DNA from: Fulvimarina pelagi HTCC2506
GTDB taxonomy: Bacteria > Pseudomonadota > Alphaproteobacteria > Rhizobiales > Rhizobiaceae
Assembly (NCBI RefSeq): GCF_000153705.1
Contig: NZ_DS022272.1
Coordinates: forward strand, 2,678,798 to 2,742,797
DNA: 64,000 nt
Direction: 5' to 3'
The notes beneath the pieces are model-generated. The model saw only the letters and a program-made list of their open reading frames with translations. It was not told the origin of the DNA and did no database searches. The position numbers and the translations under genes are program-made. Positions 19,122 to 28,192 of the stretch are shown piece by piece (within the stretch, counting starts at the first letter, position 1; every line of letters begins with the position of its first letter).

Positions 19122-19152
19122 CGTCATCCTCGGGCCCCATCCCGAGGATCCA
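19122..19152. repeat. REP-like palindromic element, copy 2 (inverted)
   Basis: The stem ATCCTCGGG (19126-19134) pairs with CCCGAGGAT (19141-19149) around the loop CCCCAT. Read on the minus strand it has the same frame as the copies at 1931 and 19208. It forms an inverted pair with the next copy, like a bacterial interspersed mosaic element. Confidence 0.7.
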
Positions 19153-19207
19153 CGCGATGCGCCGATAGCCCGCTGAATTCTGCGGCCCGGCGAGACGAGG
19201 GATCGCG

Positions 19208-19241
19208 CTGGATTCTCGGCCCGGAGGCCGAGAATGACGAT
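19208..19241. repeat. REP-like palindromic element, copy 3
   Basis: The stem ATTCTCGGC (19212-19220) pairs with GCCGAGAAT (19227-19235) around CCGGAG, followed by GACGAT. It aligns without gaps to the copy at 1931-1964, with 29 of 34 bases identical. Four of the five differences are two compensatory pairs in the stem. It lies between the hydroxylase stop and the convergent uup gene. Confidence 0.75.
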
Positions 19242-19280
19242 GGTATTGGGCTTGGCGCGGACTCGCGATGCGGCGAGGAC

Positions 19281-21104
19281 CTACCCGCTCGCCATCATCT
19301 CCAGCTCCAGCCATTCGTCCTCGGCCTTCGCTAATGCCGCCCTGTCCGCGTCGATGGCGGAGGCGATTTGGTTGAAGCGATCGGGGTTCTTCGCGAAGAG
19401 ATTCGGATCGCTCATTTCGCTTTCCGCTCTGGCGATCCGGTTCTCCAGCTGCTCGATTTCCTTCGGCAGGTTTTCGAGGGCGAATTTCTGCTTGTAGGAG
19501 AGCTTGTTCGACGTTGAGGGCAGTTTCGGACTGGCCGAGGCGTTCGACACTGCGGTCTTCTTCGGCGCCGATTTCCCGCCGTCCGACTTTTGCGTTTTCG
19601 CCGCGTCGCGTTTCTGGGCGAGCATGTCGGAATAGCCGCCGGCATATTCGAGCCAGCGGCCTGCCTCGGCCGGGTTCACGACGCTCGTCACCGTGCGGTC
19701 AAGGAAGTCGCGGTCGTGGCTGACCAGAAGGACGGTGCCGGGATAATTCGCCACCAGCTCCTCCAGAAGGTCCAGAGTCTCCATGTCGAGATCGTTGGTG
19801 GGCTCATCGAGCACGAGGAGATTGGCGGGCGTCGCCAACGTCTTGGCGAGAAGCAGCCGGGCGCGTTCGCCGCCGGAGAGATTGCCGACGGGGGTGCGCA
19901 TTTGTTCGGGCTTGAAGAGGAAGTCCTTCAGGTATCCCGCCACGTGGCGCGGCTCGCCGTTGACCATCACCTGATCGCCCTTGCCGCCGGTGAGCGCGTC
20001 GGTGACGCTCTCCTCGTCCTGCAGGGCTGCGCGCTTCTGGTCGAGGAAGGCGAGATCGAGATTGGTGCCGAGCTTCACCCGGCCCGTATCTGGCTCGATC
20101 GCGCCGATGAGCATCTTCAGCAATGTCGTCTTGCCCGCGCCGTTCGGGCCGACGAGGCCCAGACGGTCGCCACGGGCGATGCGGGTGGAGAAATCCCTGA
20201 CCAGAGTCCGGTCGTCATAGGTCTTCGAAATATCGAACGCCTCGATGACGAGCTTGCCGCTTTCGCGCGTCTCGCCGGCACTCATCACCACCTTGCCCTC
20301 GGCCCGGCGCGCATCCTTGCGGTCGCGCCGAAGCTGATGGAGACCTTCGAGCCGACGCTGGTTGCGCGTGCGCCGCGCGGTGACGCCGTAGCGCAGCCAG
20401 TGCTCCTCGCGCACGATCTTGCGGTCGAGTTTCTGAAGGTCCCGTTCTTCTTCCTCGAGTAGCTTGTCGCGCCAGCCCTCGAAGCTGGCGAAGCCCTCGT
20501 CAAGACGCTTCGCGGAGCCACGATCGAGCCAGACGGTGGCGCGCGTCACGGTTTGAAGGAAGCGCCGGTCGTGGCTGATCGTGACGATCGCGCTCTTGAT
20601 CTGACCGAGTTCGCCTTCGAGCCACTCGATCGTTGGGAGATCGAGATGGTTGGTGGGCTCGTCGAGAAGGATGATATCGGGTTCGGGAGCCAATGTGCGG
20701 GCGAGCGCCGCGCGACGAGCCTCGCCGCCCGAGAGGTTCGACGGCACCATGTCCTCGGACAGACCAAGCGCTATCAGACACATGTCGACACGGTAGGAAT
20801 CATCCGCCGGGCCGAGGCCCGAGCGCACATAGTCGCCAACGCTCTCGAACGTGCCGAAGTCAGGCTCCTGCGGCAGATAGCGGAGGGTCGTTCCAGGCTT
20901 GAGGAACACCTCGCCGCCGTCCGGCTCGACTTGTCCCGCCGCGATCTTCAGAAGCGTCGACTTGCCTGAGCCATTGCGACCGACGAGCGCGATCCGGTCG
21001 CCCGGCAGAACGTTGAGCTCGCAGCCGGTGAGAAGCGGTGTTCCGCCAAAAGTGAGGCGGACATCGTCGAGGCGAAGAAGCGGTGGTGAGGCCATGCGGC
21101 TCAT
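19281..21104 (-). CDS. uup: ABC-F ATPase, Uup-like
   Basis: The 607-residue product is a soluble tandem ABC ATPase without membrane segments, of the ABC-F group that acts on ribosomes; Uup-type members are also tied to DNA repair and transposon excision. The first cassette shows GRNGSGKST, LSGGEARRAALAR and IILLDEPTNHLDL. The second shows GPNGAGKTT, LSGGERARLLLAK and LLVLDEPTNDLDM. A linker and a charged C-terminal coiled-coil tail (LPKEIEQLENRIARAESEM) match Uup more than EttA. The start is either the ATG at 21104 or the one at 21095; family proteins support either. The gene is divergent from the flavin monooxygenase. Confidence 0.9.
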   Translation of the reverse strand: MSRMASPPLLRLDDVRLTFGGTPLLTGCELNVLPGDRIALVGRNGSGKSTLLKIAAGQVEPDGGEVFLKPGTTLRYLPQEPDFGTFESVGDYVRSGLGPADDSYRVDMCLIALGLSEDMVPSNLSGGEARRAALARTLAPEPDIILLDEPTNHLDLPTIEWLEGELGQIKSAIVTISHDRRFLQTVTRATVWLDRGSAKRLDEGFASFEGWRDKLLEEEERDLQKLDRKIVREEHWLRYGVTARRTRNQRRLEGLHQLRRDRKDARRAEGKVVMSAGETRESGKLVIEAFDISKTYDDRTLVRDFSTRIARGDRLGLVGPNGAGKTTLLKMLIGAIEPDTGRVKLGTNLDLAFLDQKRAALQDEESVTDALTGGKGDQVMVNGEPRHVAGYLKDFLFKPEQMRTPVGNLSGGERARLLLAKTLATPANLLVLDEPTNDLDMETLDLLEELVANYPGTVLLVSHDRDFLDRTVTSVVNPAEAGRWLEYAGGYSDMLAQKRDAAKTQKSDGGKSAPKKTAVSNASASPKLPSTSNKLSYKQKFALENLPKEIEQLENRIARAESEMSDPNLFAKNPDRFNQIASAIDADRAALAKAEDEWLELEMMASG

Positions 21105-21348
21105 TTAGCCTGCGGGCTGCCTCGCCGAAAGAGGTGGTACTGTCGAATTCGGTGCAGGCTAATATCGAGCGAAAGCACGATCTGAGGCAAAGACTTCGAA
21201 GGGGACCAAACACAACTCCGTGCATGACCCTTGCACTTTCGGTCCCTTGCGAGGATTCGGCGCGGGCCTCACACTGTCGTTCGGTTGGGCGTGCGTTGGG
21301 AGAACGCACCGGCCTGCTCGCATGAGACTGAAACCCGGGAGGTATAAG

Positions 21349-23175
21349 ATGAGCGAAACGCTCGAAAGACTACAGACCCAAGAAAAAAGCGAAGCCCGCA
21401 AAAAGGCCGAAGCCTGGTTCGAAGATTTCGAGAAGGCGCTTGCCGCCGGCGATGCGGAGGCGGCCGCGAACATGTTCGCTGCCACGAGCTTCTGGCGCGA
21501 CCTCGTCACCTTCACCTGGAACATCAAGACGGTAGAGAACCCGGCCGGCGTGAAGGACATGCTCTCGGCGACGCTGGACCGGGTGAGGCCAAAGAACTTT
21601 CAGCTCTCCGACGAACCGACCGAGGACGGGGGCGTCACGACTGCATGGTTCACCTTCGAGACCGATATTGCGCGCGGCGAGGGTCTCGCGCGACTTCAGG
21701 ACGGCAAGGCCTGGACCTTCCTCACGGCTATGACCGAACTCAAGGGTTACGAGGAAAACCGCGGCACGCAGCGGCCGCTCGGCGCCGTCCACGGTCATGG
21801 CTCCGATCAGCTGAACCTGCGCCAGCGCATCGATCATGAGAAGGAAACACTCGGCTACGAAAAACAGCCTCATGTGGTGATCGTAGGTGGCGGTCAGGGC
21901 GGCATCGCGCTCGGTGCGCGGCTGCGCCAGCTCGGCGTGCCGACGATCATCCTCGAACGGCGGAATCGCCCCGGCGACTCCTGGCGTAACCGCTACAAGT
22001 CGCTCTGCCTGCACGATCCGGTCTGGTACGACCACCTGCCCTATCTGAAGTTTCCAGAGAATTGGCCGGTCTTTGCGCCGAAGGACAAGATAGGCGATTG
22101 GCTGGAATTTTATACCAAGGTGATGGAGCTCAATTACTGGGAGAAGTCCGAAGCGACTTCGGCGCAGTACGACGGATCCAAGGGTGAATGGGTCATCGAG
22201 GTCAATCGCGATGGCAAGAAGCTGACGCTGCGCCCGAAGGAGCTCGTCTTCGCTACCGGCATGAGCGGTAAAGCTAATTTGCCGAAGCTGCCCGGCCAAG
22301 ACACTTTCAAGGGCGAGGTCCAGCACTCTTCCCAGCATCCCGGGCCGGATGCCTACAAAGGCAAGAAGGTCGTTGTCGTTGGCTCGAACAATTCGTCCTT
22401 CGACATATGCGGCGCGCTCTACGAGGCTGGTGCAGACGTCACCATGGTGCAGCGCTCGTCGACGCATATCATCCGGTCCGAACCACTAATGGAGCATGGG
22501 CTCGGGGACCTCTACTCGGAACGGGCTGTCGAGAGCGGTGTCGACACACACACGGCGGACATGATCTTCGCCTCCCTCCCCTACCGGATCCTCCACGAGT
22601 TCCAGAAGCCGGTCTACGACAAGGTGAAGGAACTCGACAAAGCATTCTACGACGGGCTGGAGAAGGCCGGTTTCAAGCTCGATTGGGGCGACGACGGCTC
22701 AGGCCTCTTCATGAAATATCTGCGCCGGGGCTCGGGCTATTACATCGATATCGGCGCGGCCCAGCTGATCATCGACGGCAAGGTGAAGCTTGCATCCGGC
22801 CAAGTGAAGGAATTCACCGAGACCGGCATCAGGCTTGAGGACGGCACGGAGCTACCGGCCGATCTTGTGGTCTTCGCCACCGGTTATGGCTCGATGAATG
22901 GCTGGGTGGAAGATCTTGTGGACCGCGAGACCGCGCTGAAGATCGGCAAGGTCTGGGGTCTCGGTTCCGACACCACCAAGGATCCAGGTCCGTGGGAGGG
23001 TGAACAACGCAACATGTGGAAGCCGACGCAGGTGGAGCATCTGTGGATGCACGGCGGCAACCTTCACCAGTCCCGGCATTATTCGCTCTATCTCGCTCTT
23101 CAGTTGAAGGCCCGATACGAGGGCATTCCAACCCCGGTCTACGGCCTGCAGGACGTTCACCACGCGGGCATTTGA
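21349..23175 (+). CDS. Flavin-containing monooxygenase with N-terminal SnoaL-like domain
   Basis: The 608-residue product is a two-part protein. Residues 1 to about 165 resemble a SnoaL/NTF2-like fold (KKAEAWFEDFEKALAAGDAE, SFWRDLVTFTW). From about residue 174 comes a class B flavin monooxygenase: VVIVGGGQGGIALGARL for FAD, GDSWRNRYKSLCLH, the region FKGEVQHSSQHPGPDAYKGK, VVVVGSNNSSFDICGAL for NADPH, and FATGYGSMNGW. Relatives include YUCCA-like and other N- or C-hydroxylating enzymes. The substrate is unknown. The start at 21349 has a GGGAGG site. A strong hairpin terminator follows the stop. It stands alone, divergent from uup. Confidence 0.88.
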   Translation: MSETLERLQTQEKSEARKKAEAWFEDFEKALAAGDAEAAANMFAATSFWRDLVTFTWNIKTVENPAGVKDMLSATLDRVRPKNFQLSDEPTEDGGVTTAWFTFETDIARGEGLARLQDGKAWTFLTAMTELKGYEENRGTQRPLGAVHGHGSDQLNLRQRIDHEKETLGYEKQPHVVIVGGGQGGIALGARLRQLGVPTIILERRNRPGDSWRNRYKSLCLHDPVWYDHLPYLKFPENWPVFAPKDKIGDWLEFYTKVMELNYWEKSEATSAQYDGSKGEWVIEVNRDGKKLTLRPKELVFATGMSGKANLPKLPGQDTFKGEVQHSSQHPGPDAYKGKKVVVVGSNNSSFDICGALYEAGADVTMVQRSSTHIIRSEPLMEHGLGDLYSERAVESGVDTHTADMIFASLPYRILHEFQKPVYDKVKELDKAFYDGLEKAGFKLDWGDDGSGLFMKYLRRGSGYYIDIGAAQLIIDGKVKLASGQVKEFTETGIRLEDGTELPADLVVFATGYGSMNGWVEDLVDRETALKIGKVWGLGSDTTKDPGPWEGEQRNMWKPTQVEHLWMHGGNLHQSRHYSLYLALQLKARYEGIPTPVYGLQDVHHAGI

Positions 23176-23544
23176 TTTTGCGCAACGCTGAGGCCGCGTT
23201 CACCATCTTTGGAAGGGTCGATCTTCACGGATCGGCCCTTCCGTTTTGAAAGGGGACATCTGATCGAACCCTAATGAGTTCCCGCTTCTTTGCCAGCTTT
23301 CAATAAAGAATGGTTCTTGTTTTCCGCCAAGCAGATTTCGCAACGAATGTGCAAAAGAGAATTTCGGCTACGTCGCTTGCCGACTTAGTCTGTAAACGAT
23401 GACGAAAATAAATTCTTACATGAACGGGATCAGATCATAGCTATCGACGTTCTTATCTCCAGAATCACCGACGACTCGACCGGAGGGATAAACGGGACGG
23501 TCCCGCGCCGATGATCATAAACTGATCTCGAAAGGACCATGACC
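23176..23544. other. Intergenic region before the DUF1328 gene
   Basis: Apart from the monooxygenase terminator at its left end, this 369-base stretch is AT-richer than its surroundings and shows no ORF, tRNA or repeat I can support. It presumably holds the promoter of the DUF1328 peptide. Confidence 0.5.
23211..23248 (+). terminator. Rho-independent terminator after the monooxygenase gene
   Basis: GGAAGGG followed by T-CGATC pairs with GATCG-G-CCCTTCC (13 bp including one G-T pair) around the loop TTCACG. It is followed by GTTTTG, 35 bases after the stop. Confidence 0.8.
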
Positions 23545-23712
23545 ATGTTTGGTTGGGCAATACTTTTTCTCGTCGTCGCACTTGTTGCGGCAGTTCTCGG
23601 TTTCGGCGGCATTGCCGGAACGGCAGTCGGTATTGCAAAGATCATCGCAGTCGTTGCGATCGTCCTCTTTATCATCTCGCTGTTCATGGGTCGCCGCGGG
23701 CGGCCACTTTGA
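23545..23712 (+). CDS. DUF1328 small membrane protein (YtjA family)
   Basis: A 55-residue, very hydrophobic protein: [19 protein letters not shown], then [15 protein letters not shown], a second helix ending ISLFMG, and a short basic tail RRGRP. This is the whole of the DUF1328 family, widespread in Proteobacteria and of unknown role; some members respond to stress. I chose the ATG at 23545 because AAAGGA lies eight bases ahead and the family starts at this point. The in-frame ATG at 23539 is the alternative. It is monocistronic, facing the phosphonate transporter genes. Confidence 0.85.
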   Translation: MFGWAILFLVVALVAAVLGFGGIAGTAVGIAKIIAVVAIVLFIISLFMGRRGRPL

Positions 23713-23813
23713 CGCTAGGTCGATTTACGCGGTGCGATGCTTACGGGCGTCGCACCGCGACCGTCTTTCAAAGCAGAATACCAACGAGGTCTCGCTACCT
23801 GAGGGATCTTCAC

Positions 23814-24626
23814 CTAGATGATCGCTCGGCGCACCTTCGATGAGACCCATTCGCTGACAATAACGGTCCCCAAGATCAAGATCAGGATCGTTGTGACTTG
23901 GCTCCAGGCCAGCGTATTGAGGGAAGCCTGCAGCTTCAATCCTATGCCGCCGGCCCCGACGAGGCCTAGAATCGTGCTCTCGCGGATATTGATATCCCAG
24001 CGGAAGATCGAGATGCTCCAGAAGGCGGGCGTAATCTGCGGCACGATCCCAAAGCTCAAGATCTGTGCGCCGCTGGCACCGATTGCCGAGACCGCTTCCA
24101 CCTGCCGGTGATCGATTTCTTCGATCGCCTCGTAAAGCAGTTTCCCGATGAAGCCGATCGACCTGAGCGCAATGGCGACAATGCCGGCGAGCAGGCCCGG
24201 CCCGATGATCGCGACCAGCAACAGCGCCCAGATCAGGGCATTGATGGATCGCGAAGCGACGATGATGAACAGCGCGACCGGCCGCAGGAAGGTCGCTGAT
24301 GGCGTCGTATTCCGGGCAGCGAGGAAGGCGACAGGCACAGCCATGACAACGCCGCCGACAGTGCCGAGCGTCGCAATGTTGATCGTGTCCCAGAGCGGAA
24401 CCATTAGTTCCGGAATATAAGCAAGGCTTGGCGGAAACATGCGCGAGCCAATATCCGCCGCCTGCCGCGGTGCATCGGTGACGAAGTACCAGATCGTATT
24501 CGCCGTCATCAACTGCCAACACCATATGAACAGTGCCACGAGCGCCACCCAGCCGGTCCATCGCAGCAGCCGGCTTTTCGGCGTGCGATGGGTCCAAAGC
24601 TCGGAATAATGGCTGATCTCGCTCAC
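23814..24626 (-). CDS. phnE: Phosphonate-type ABC transporter permease
   Basis: The 270-residue inner-membrane permease is the last gene of the leftward phnD-phnC-phnE-phnE set. Several hydrophobic helices are visible, with the EAA-type cytoplasmic loop IGFIGKLLYEAIEEIDHRQVEAVSAIGASGAQ that docks the ATPase. Its start overlaps the end of the first permease gene by four bases, so the two form a coupled heterodimer pair. The substrate is a phosphonate, phosphite or related phosphorus compound, which cannot be distinguished from the permease alone. Confidence 0.9.
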   Translation of the reverse strand: MSEISHYSELWTHRTPKSRLLRWTGWVALVALFIWCWQLMTANTIWYFVTDAPRQAADIGSRMFPPSLAYIPELMVPLWDTINIATLGTVGGVVMAVPVAFLAARNTTPSATFLRPVALFIIVASRSINALIWALLLVAIIGPGLLAGIVAIALRSIGFIGKLLYEAIEEIDHRQVEAVSAIGASGAQILSFGIVPQITPAFWSISIFRWDINIRESTILGLVGAGGIGLKLQASLNTLAWSQVTTILILILGTVIVSEWVSSKVRRAII

Positions 24627-25435
24627 TGTAGATACTTCCGAATGGTGCTTGAGCCATATTCAGCGATGAGGACGAAGCCGCTGATGATGAGCAGGATTGC
24701 GCCGGCATCGTCGTATTCATAGCGGTCGATCGCCGTGTTGAGCGTCGCGCCAATGCCCCCGGCGCCGACGATGCCGATAACCGAAGATTCGCGGAAGTTG
24801 ATATCGAGACGGTAGAGCGAAAGGCCGATCAGGCGCGGCATCACCTGAGGCTGGACAGCGTAGTTGACGAGTTGGAACCAGGACGCTCCCGTCGAGCGGA
24901 TCGCCTCGGCCTGGCGCGCATCGATTTCCTCGATATCGTCGGCGAGGAGCTTGGCAAGAAAGCCTATCGTGGCGAAAGAGAGGGTAAGGAACCCCGCGAA
25001 GGGTCCAAAGCCGAACATGGCGACGAGGAAGATCGCAATGATGATCTCCTGCAGCGCCCGGCTGACGGCGATGATCGAGCGGCAGACGTAGTAGACAGGC
25101 GCGGGCACTAAATTACGAGCCGCGCCGATGCCAATTGGCACGGATATGAGAACGCCGACGACCGTAGAGGTCAGCGTCATCGTCAGGCTTTCGGTGAGGC
25201 CGCGGACGATCTCGTTCCACCGGCTGGTGAAGTCCGGCTGGAGAAAGCCCATCACGAAGCGCTGCCCGCGTTCGAGACCGATATAGACGCGCTGCCAATC
25301 GACATCGATCGAGAGCGAGGCAAGGATTAGATAGAGGACGATGCCGCCGTAGAGCGCATAGCGCGTGGTGCGGGTGGTGAAGACCTGGGGCGGCCGGCGC
25401 CAGGTCGATGGATAGTTCGTTGCTTCCGCCGTCAT
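24623..25435 (-). CDS. phnE: Phosphonate-type ABC transporter permease
   Basis: The first of two adjacent 270-residue permeases. It has membrane helices and the loop [29 protein letters not shown], nearly the same as in its partner, which points to an ancient duplication. A short cytoplasmic N-terminus ([16 protein letters not shown]) precedes the first helix. Its start overlaps the phnC stop and its stop overlaps the second permease, both as ATGA, so the three are translated together. Two separate phnE genes in tandem are usual in rhizobia. Confidence 0.9.
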   Translation of the reverse strand: MTAEATNYPSTWRRPPQVFTTRTTRYALYGGIVLYLILASLSIDVDWQRVYIGLERGQRFVMGFLQPDFTSRWNEIVRGLTESLTMTLTSTVVGVLISVPIGIGAARNLVPAPVYYVCRSIIAVSRALQEIIIAIFLVAMFGFGPFAGFLTLSFATIGFLAKLLADDIEEIDARQAEAIRSTGASWFQLVNYAVQPQVMPRLIGLSLYRLDINFRESSVIGIVGAGGIGATLNTAIDRYEYDDAGAILLIISGFVLIAEYGSSTIRKYLQ

Positions 25436-26250
25436 GCGATCTCGGCCAATTGCCGATCCGTTTCGGCGTCGGCCTCCTGCTTCTCCTCGTCCTCCTTGCG
25501 CATCGTGTTCCAGTCTACAGCGCCGTAGATTGTCGTCAGCGCGCTTTCAGTCAGGTCGGACGGCGGCCCATCGAACACAATCTCGCCGGCCCGCAAGCCG
25601 ACGATACGCTGCATGAACTGCTTGGCGAGCGGCACGTCGTGAATGTTGACGACGGCCGGAAGATCGCGCTCTGCGCAGATTTCGGTGAGAAGCCGCATGA
25701 TCTGGCGGCTGGTCTTGGGGTCGAGGCTCGCCGTCGGCTCGTCGACCAGAAGAAGTTCGGGCTCCTGTGCCAGCGCGCGGGCGATGCCGACGCGCTGGCG
25801 CTGACCGCCGGAGAGGGCATCCGCCCGCTTATCAACATGGTCAATCAGGCCGACGCGGTCGAGAAGCTGGTACGCGCGCTGGATGTCCTTTCCGGGAAAC
25901 CGGCGCAGCAAGCTCCTCCAGAAAGAGACGTAACCGAGCCGGCCGGAGAGAACGTTCTCCATAAGCGTAAGCCGTTCGACGAGGGCGTATTCCTGAAAAA
26001 TCATACCGATCCGCCGCCGCTGGCGGCGAAGTTCGGCGCGGTTCAGACCGGCAAGATCGATGTCTCCAAGCATGATCGAACCAGAACTCGGTTCGACCAG
26101 GCGATTGACGCAACGGATGAGTGTCGATTTTCCCGCGCCGGACGGGCCGATCAGGCCGAGGATCTGGCCTGTAGGCACTTCGAGGGAAACCCCGCGCAGT
26201 GCGGTATCTCCTGTCTTGTATGTCTTCGTTAGCCCTTCGATTCGCAGCAT
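25432..26250 (-). CDS. phnC: Phosphonate-type ABC transporter ATPase
   Basis: The 272-residue ATPase that powers the phosphonate-type importer. Walker A is [17 protein letters not shown], the signature is [17 protein letters not shown], and Walker B is [16 protein letters not shown]. Then comes the switch region with [13 protein letters not shown]. The opening [20 protein letters not shown] and the strong identity over [12 protein letters not shown] fit PhnC. It follows phnD by a 111-base gap and is coupled to the first permease by an overlap. A charged tail of about 20 residues after the ABC fold is not part of the core. Confidence 0.93.
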   Translation of the reverse strand: MLRIEGLTKTYKTGDTALRGVSLEVPTGQILGLIGPSGAGKSTLIRCVNRLVEPSSGSIMLGDIDLAGLNRAELRRQRRRIGMIFQEYALVERLTLMENVLSGRLGYVSFWRSLLRRFPGKDIQRAYQLLDRVGLIDHVDKRADALSGGQRQRVGIARALAQEPELLLVDEPTASLDPKTSRQIMRLLTEICAERDLPAVVNIHDVPLAKQFMQRIVGLRAGEIVFDGPPSDLTESALTTIYGAVDWNTMRKEDEEKQEADAETDRQLAEIA

Positions 26251-26361
26251 CGGCGGCCCCGGTTCCTCCTCGAAAGGCCGTTCGACGCGACCCCTTAGTC
26301 ATTCGAACCGGCGAACGGGAACTACTGTCCACCGGAACGATCGGATATTGCGAACTGCGGA

Positions 26362-27309
26362 CTACTGGCAGTTATATTCGACACCGTTGGCTTCATCGAT
26401 TTGCCGGATAACTGCCCAGTCGTCCTTGAAGTTGATCGGGATGAACTTGTCTTCGCCGTTCTTGCCGAATTCCTCAGCGAGTGCGGAGCCCTCCCAATCG
26501 AAGCTGAAGAATGCTTCCTTTATCTTCTCCTGAAGCTCCGGCTTCAGGTTGTAGACCGTGCCGTAACCGGTAGTCGGGAAGGTTTCAGAGGTATAGACAA
26601 TCTTCAGCTGATCCTCGCTGACCACGTCGCGTTCCAGCATGCGGGCCTTTACCGAATTCGCGATCGCGGCGGCATCGTAATCCTTGTTGGCGACGCCAAG
26701 CACCGAATTGTCGTGCGCTCCGGAGAAGGTCGTCTCAAAGTCTTCGCCGGCCGTCAGATCAAATTCCGACTTGAGGATCGCCGATGGTGCTTTGAATCCA
26801 GAATTGGAAGTCTCGGACGTAAATGCGACGGTCTTGCCTGCAAGGTCCGCCGGCGCCTCGATCCCCGAATCCGGATGGGTGATGATCTCCATCTCGTAAC
26901 CGAACGAGCCATCCTCGGACGCCATGATGGTGAAAGGACGAAAACCGGCGCAGGCGACCGCAATCGGATTTCCACCGGTATTCACACCTGCGACGTGAAG
27001 CCGGCCAGCGCGCATCGCCTCAATCTGTGCGGCGTTGGACTGGACCGGGAAAAACTGGACTTCCTTGCCCGTGGCTTCGGAAAGATGGTCGAGGAAACCG
27101 GCCCACGCTTCTTCGTAGACCGCCGGATCTTCAACCGGCGTATAGGAGAAGATAAGCGTGCCGGGGTCGATCTGCTCAGCTTCGTCTTCCGGAATGTCGG
27201 CGATCAGATCGCCATCCTGATCCTGATAACGGTCGCTCAAAGTGAACTGAGCCTGAGCCGGAAATGCAATTCCGACGGCGGCGATGGCCGCGATGACGAG
27301 CGTCTTCAT
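26362..27309 (-). CDS. phnD: Phosphonate-type ABC transporter substrate-binding protein
   Basis: A 315-residue periplasmic binding protein. The signal peptide MKTLVIAAIAAVGIAFPAQA is followed by an acidic stretch and the PhnD-family body: IFSYTPVEDPAVYEEAW, VQSNAAQIEAMRAGRLHVAGVNTG, LAGKTVAFTSETSNSGFKAP and a C-terminal helix pair. Family members bind 2-aminoethylphosphonate, phosphite or phosphate-like ligands. It leads the operon and has a PHO box about 50-65 bases ahead of the start. The 111-base gap to phnC may adjust the higher need for binding protein. Substrate assignment is not possible from sequence alone. Confidence 0.92.
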   Translation of the reverse strand: MKTLVIAAIAAVGIAFPAQAQFTLSDRYQDQDGDLIADIPEDEAEQIDPGTLIFSYTPVEDPAVYEEAWAGFLDHLSEATGKEVQFFPVQSNAAQIEAMRAGRLHVAGVNTGGNPIAVACAGFRPFTIMASEDGSFGYEMEIITHPDSGIEAPADLAGKTVAFTSETSNSGFKAPSAILKSEFDLTAGEDFETTFSGAHDNSVLGVANKDYDAAAIANSVKARMLERDVVSEDQLKIVYTSETFPTTGYGTVYNLKPELQEKIKEAFFSFDWEGSALAEEFGKNGEDKFIPINFKDDWAVIRQIDEANGVEYNCQ

Positions 27310-27619
27310 GGTTTCTCCCGTTTCATTAGAACCGCCCCGGCACTTAACGATGCCTTATGACAGACCAGTAACAGTTCAGTTCCCATGCGACCAGATGGCA
27401 TGGGCCTCCCACGCGATCAGCGTGACGCAGTGAGCATTGCGGCGCAAGAGCGATGGTGCCAAAAGAAGGGCATGCGAATGTCTCCTTCATCCGCGACGAA
27501 CCTCTCGCATCTGTCCACGGTCCCCTTATCTCGGGGGCCTGTTGCAAGGCACGGTTCAAACCGGTTGACTTCCTGCGTCCAAACTTGTTGGCCTCTTTTC
27601 CATGTGAGGGAGAGCGGGC
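27310..27619. other. Divergent region between phnD and the sigma factor gene
   Basis: These 310 bases carry the PHO box near phnD and the word TTCAAACCGGTT at 27555-27566, 54 bases ahead of the sigma factor start. I see no extra gene. Confidence 0.5.
27357..27374 (-). promoter_or_regulatory. PHO box upstream of phnD
   Basis: On the minus strand CTGTTAC-TGGT-CTGTCAT matches the PhoB consensus of two CTGTCAT repeats spaced by four bases (5 of 7 and 7 of 7). It lies 48-65 bases before the phnD ATG, so the phnDCEE operon is probably induced when phosphate is scarce. Confidence 0.7.
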
Positions 27620-28192
27620 ATGGCGGACAGATCGAGTGGGGAGGCAGAGGATGCGCGCAGGCACCTCGTCGAATGCCTTCGCCATGTCGCGGCCGGCGAC
27701 AAGGCTGCGCTCAGGGAAGTCTACGACCGGACACAGGCGAAGCTTTTTGGCGTCGCCTTGCGTATCTTGAACGACCGGAGAGAAGCCGAGGATGTTCTGC
27801 AGGACGTCTATCTCTCGGTCTGGATGAAGGCTGCCGATTTCGACGCCAATCGAGCAAGTCCGATCACATGGCTCGCGACGATCGCACGCAATCGTGCGAT
27901 TGACCGTGTTCGCCAGATCGGGCGGCGCGACGAAAAAGACATCGACTCGGCCCTTGAGGTGGCCGACGACTCGCCCGACGCTTTCGCGCATTTGAGCGCC
28001 GAGGACGATCGTAAGCGTCTCGACGTATGCCTCGATGAGCTCGACGAAAGGACGGGCAATGCCATTCGTACCGCCTTCTTCAGTGGGAAAACCTATCAGG
28101 AGTTGGCGGACAAAGCCGAGGTTCCGCTTGGAACGATGAAGAGTGTCATCAGGCGCGGCCTGATCAAGCTGAAGGGGTGTCTCTCCCGATGA
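27620..28192 (+). CDS. ECF-type RNA polymerase sigma factor
   Basis: The 190-residue product is an ECF (group 4) sigma factor. Region 2 runs over about residues 20-90 (KLFGVALRILNDRREAEDVLQDVYLSVW, ANRASPITWLATIARNRAIDRVRQ). Region 4 is at the end (FFSGKTYQELADKAEVPLGTMKSVIRRGLIKLK). The ATG at 27620 has a GAGGGAGAG site. Its stop overlaps the anti-sigma start as ATGA, so it forms a coupled pair with the next gene. The layout resembles SigK/RskA-type pairs; the signal is unknown. Confidence 0.92.
   Translation: MADRSSGEAEDARRHLVECLRHVAAGDKAALREVYDRTQAKLFGVALRILNDRREAEDVLQDVYLSVWMKAADFDANRASPITWLATIARNRAIDRVRQIGRRDEKDIDSALEVADDSPDAFAHLSAEDDRKRLDVCLDELDERTGNAIRTAFFSGKTYQELADKAEVPLGTMKSVIRRGLIKLKGCLSR

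Noticed and set aside
21370-22467. 365-codon ORF on the minus strand opposite the flavin monooxygenase
   Set aside because: It is fully covered by a gene with clear FAD and NADPH motifs and has no ribosome binding site or homology.
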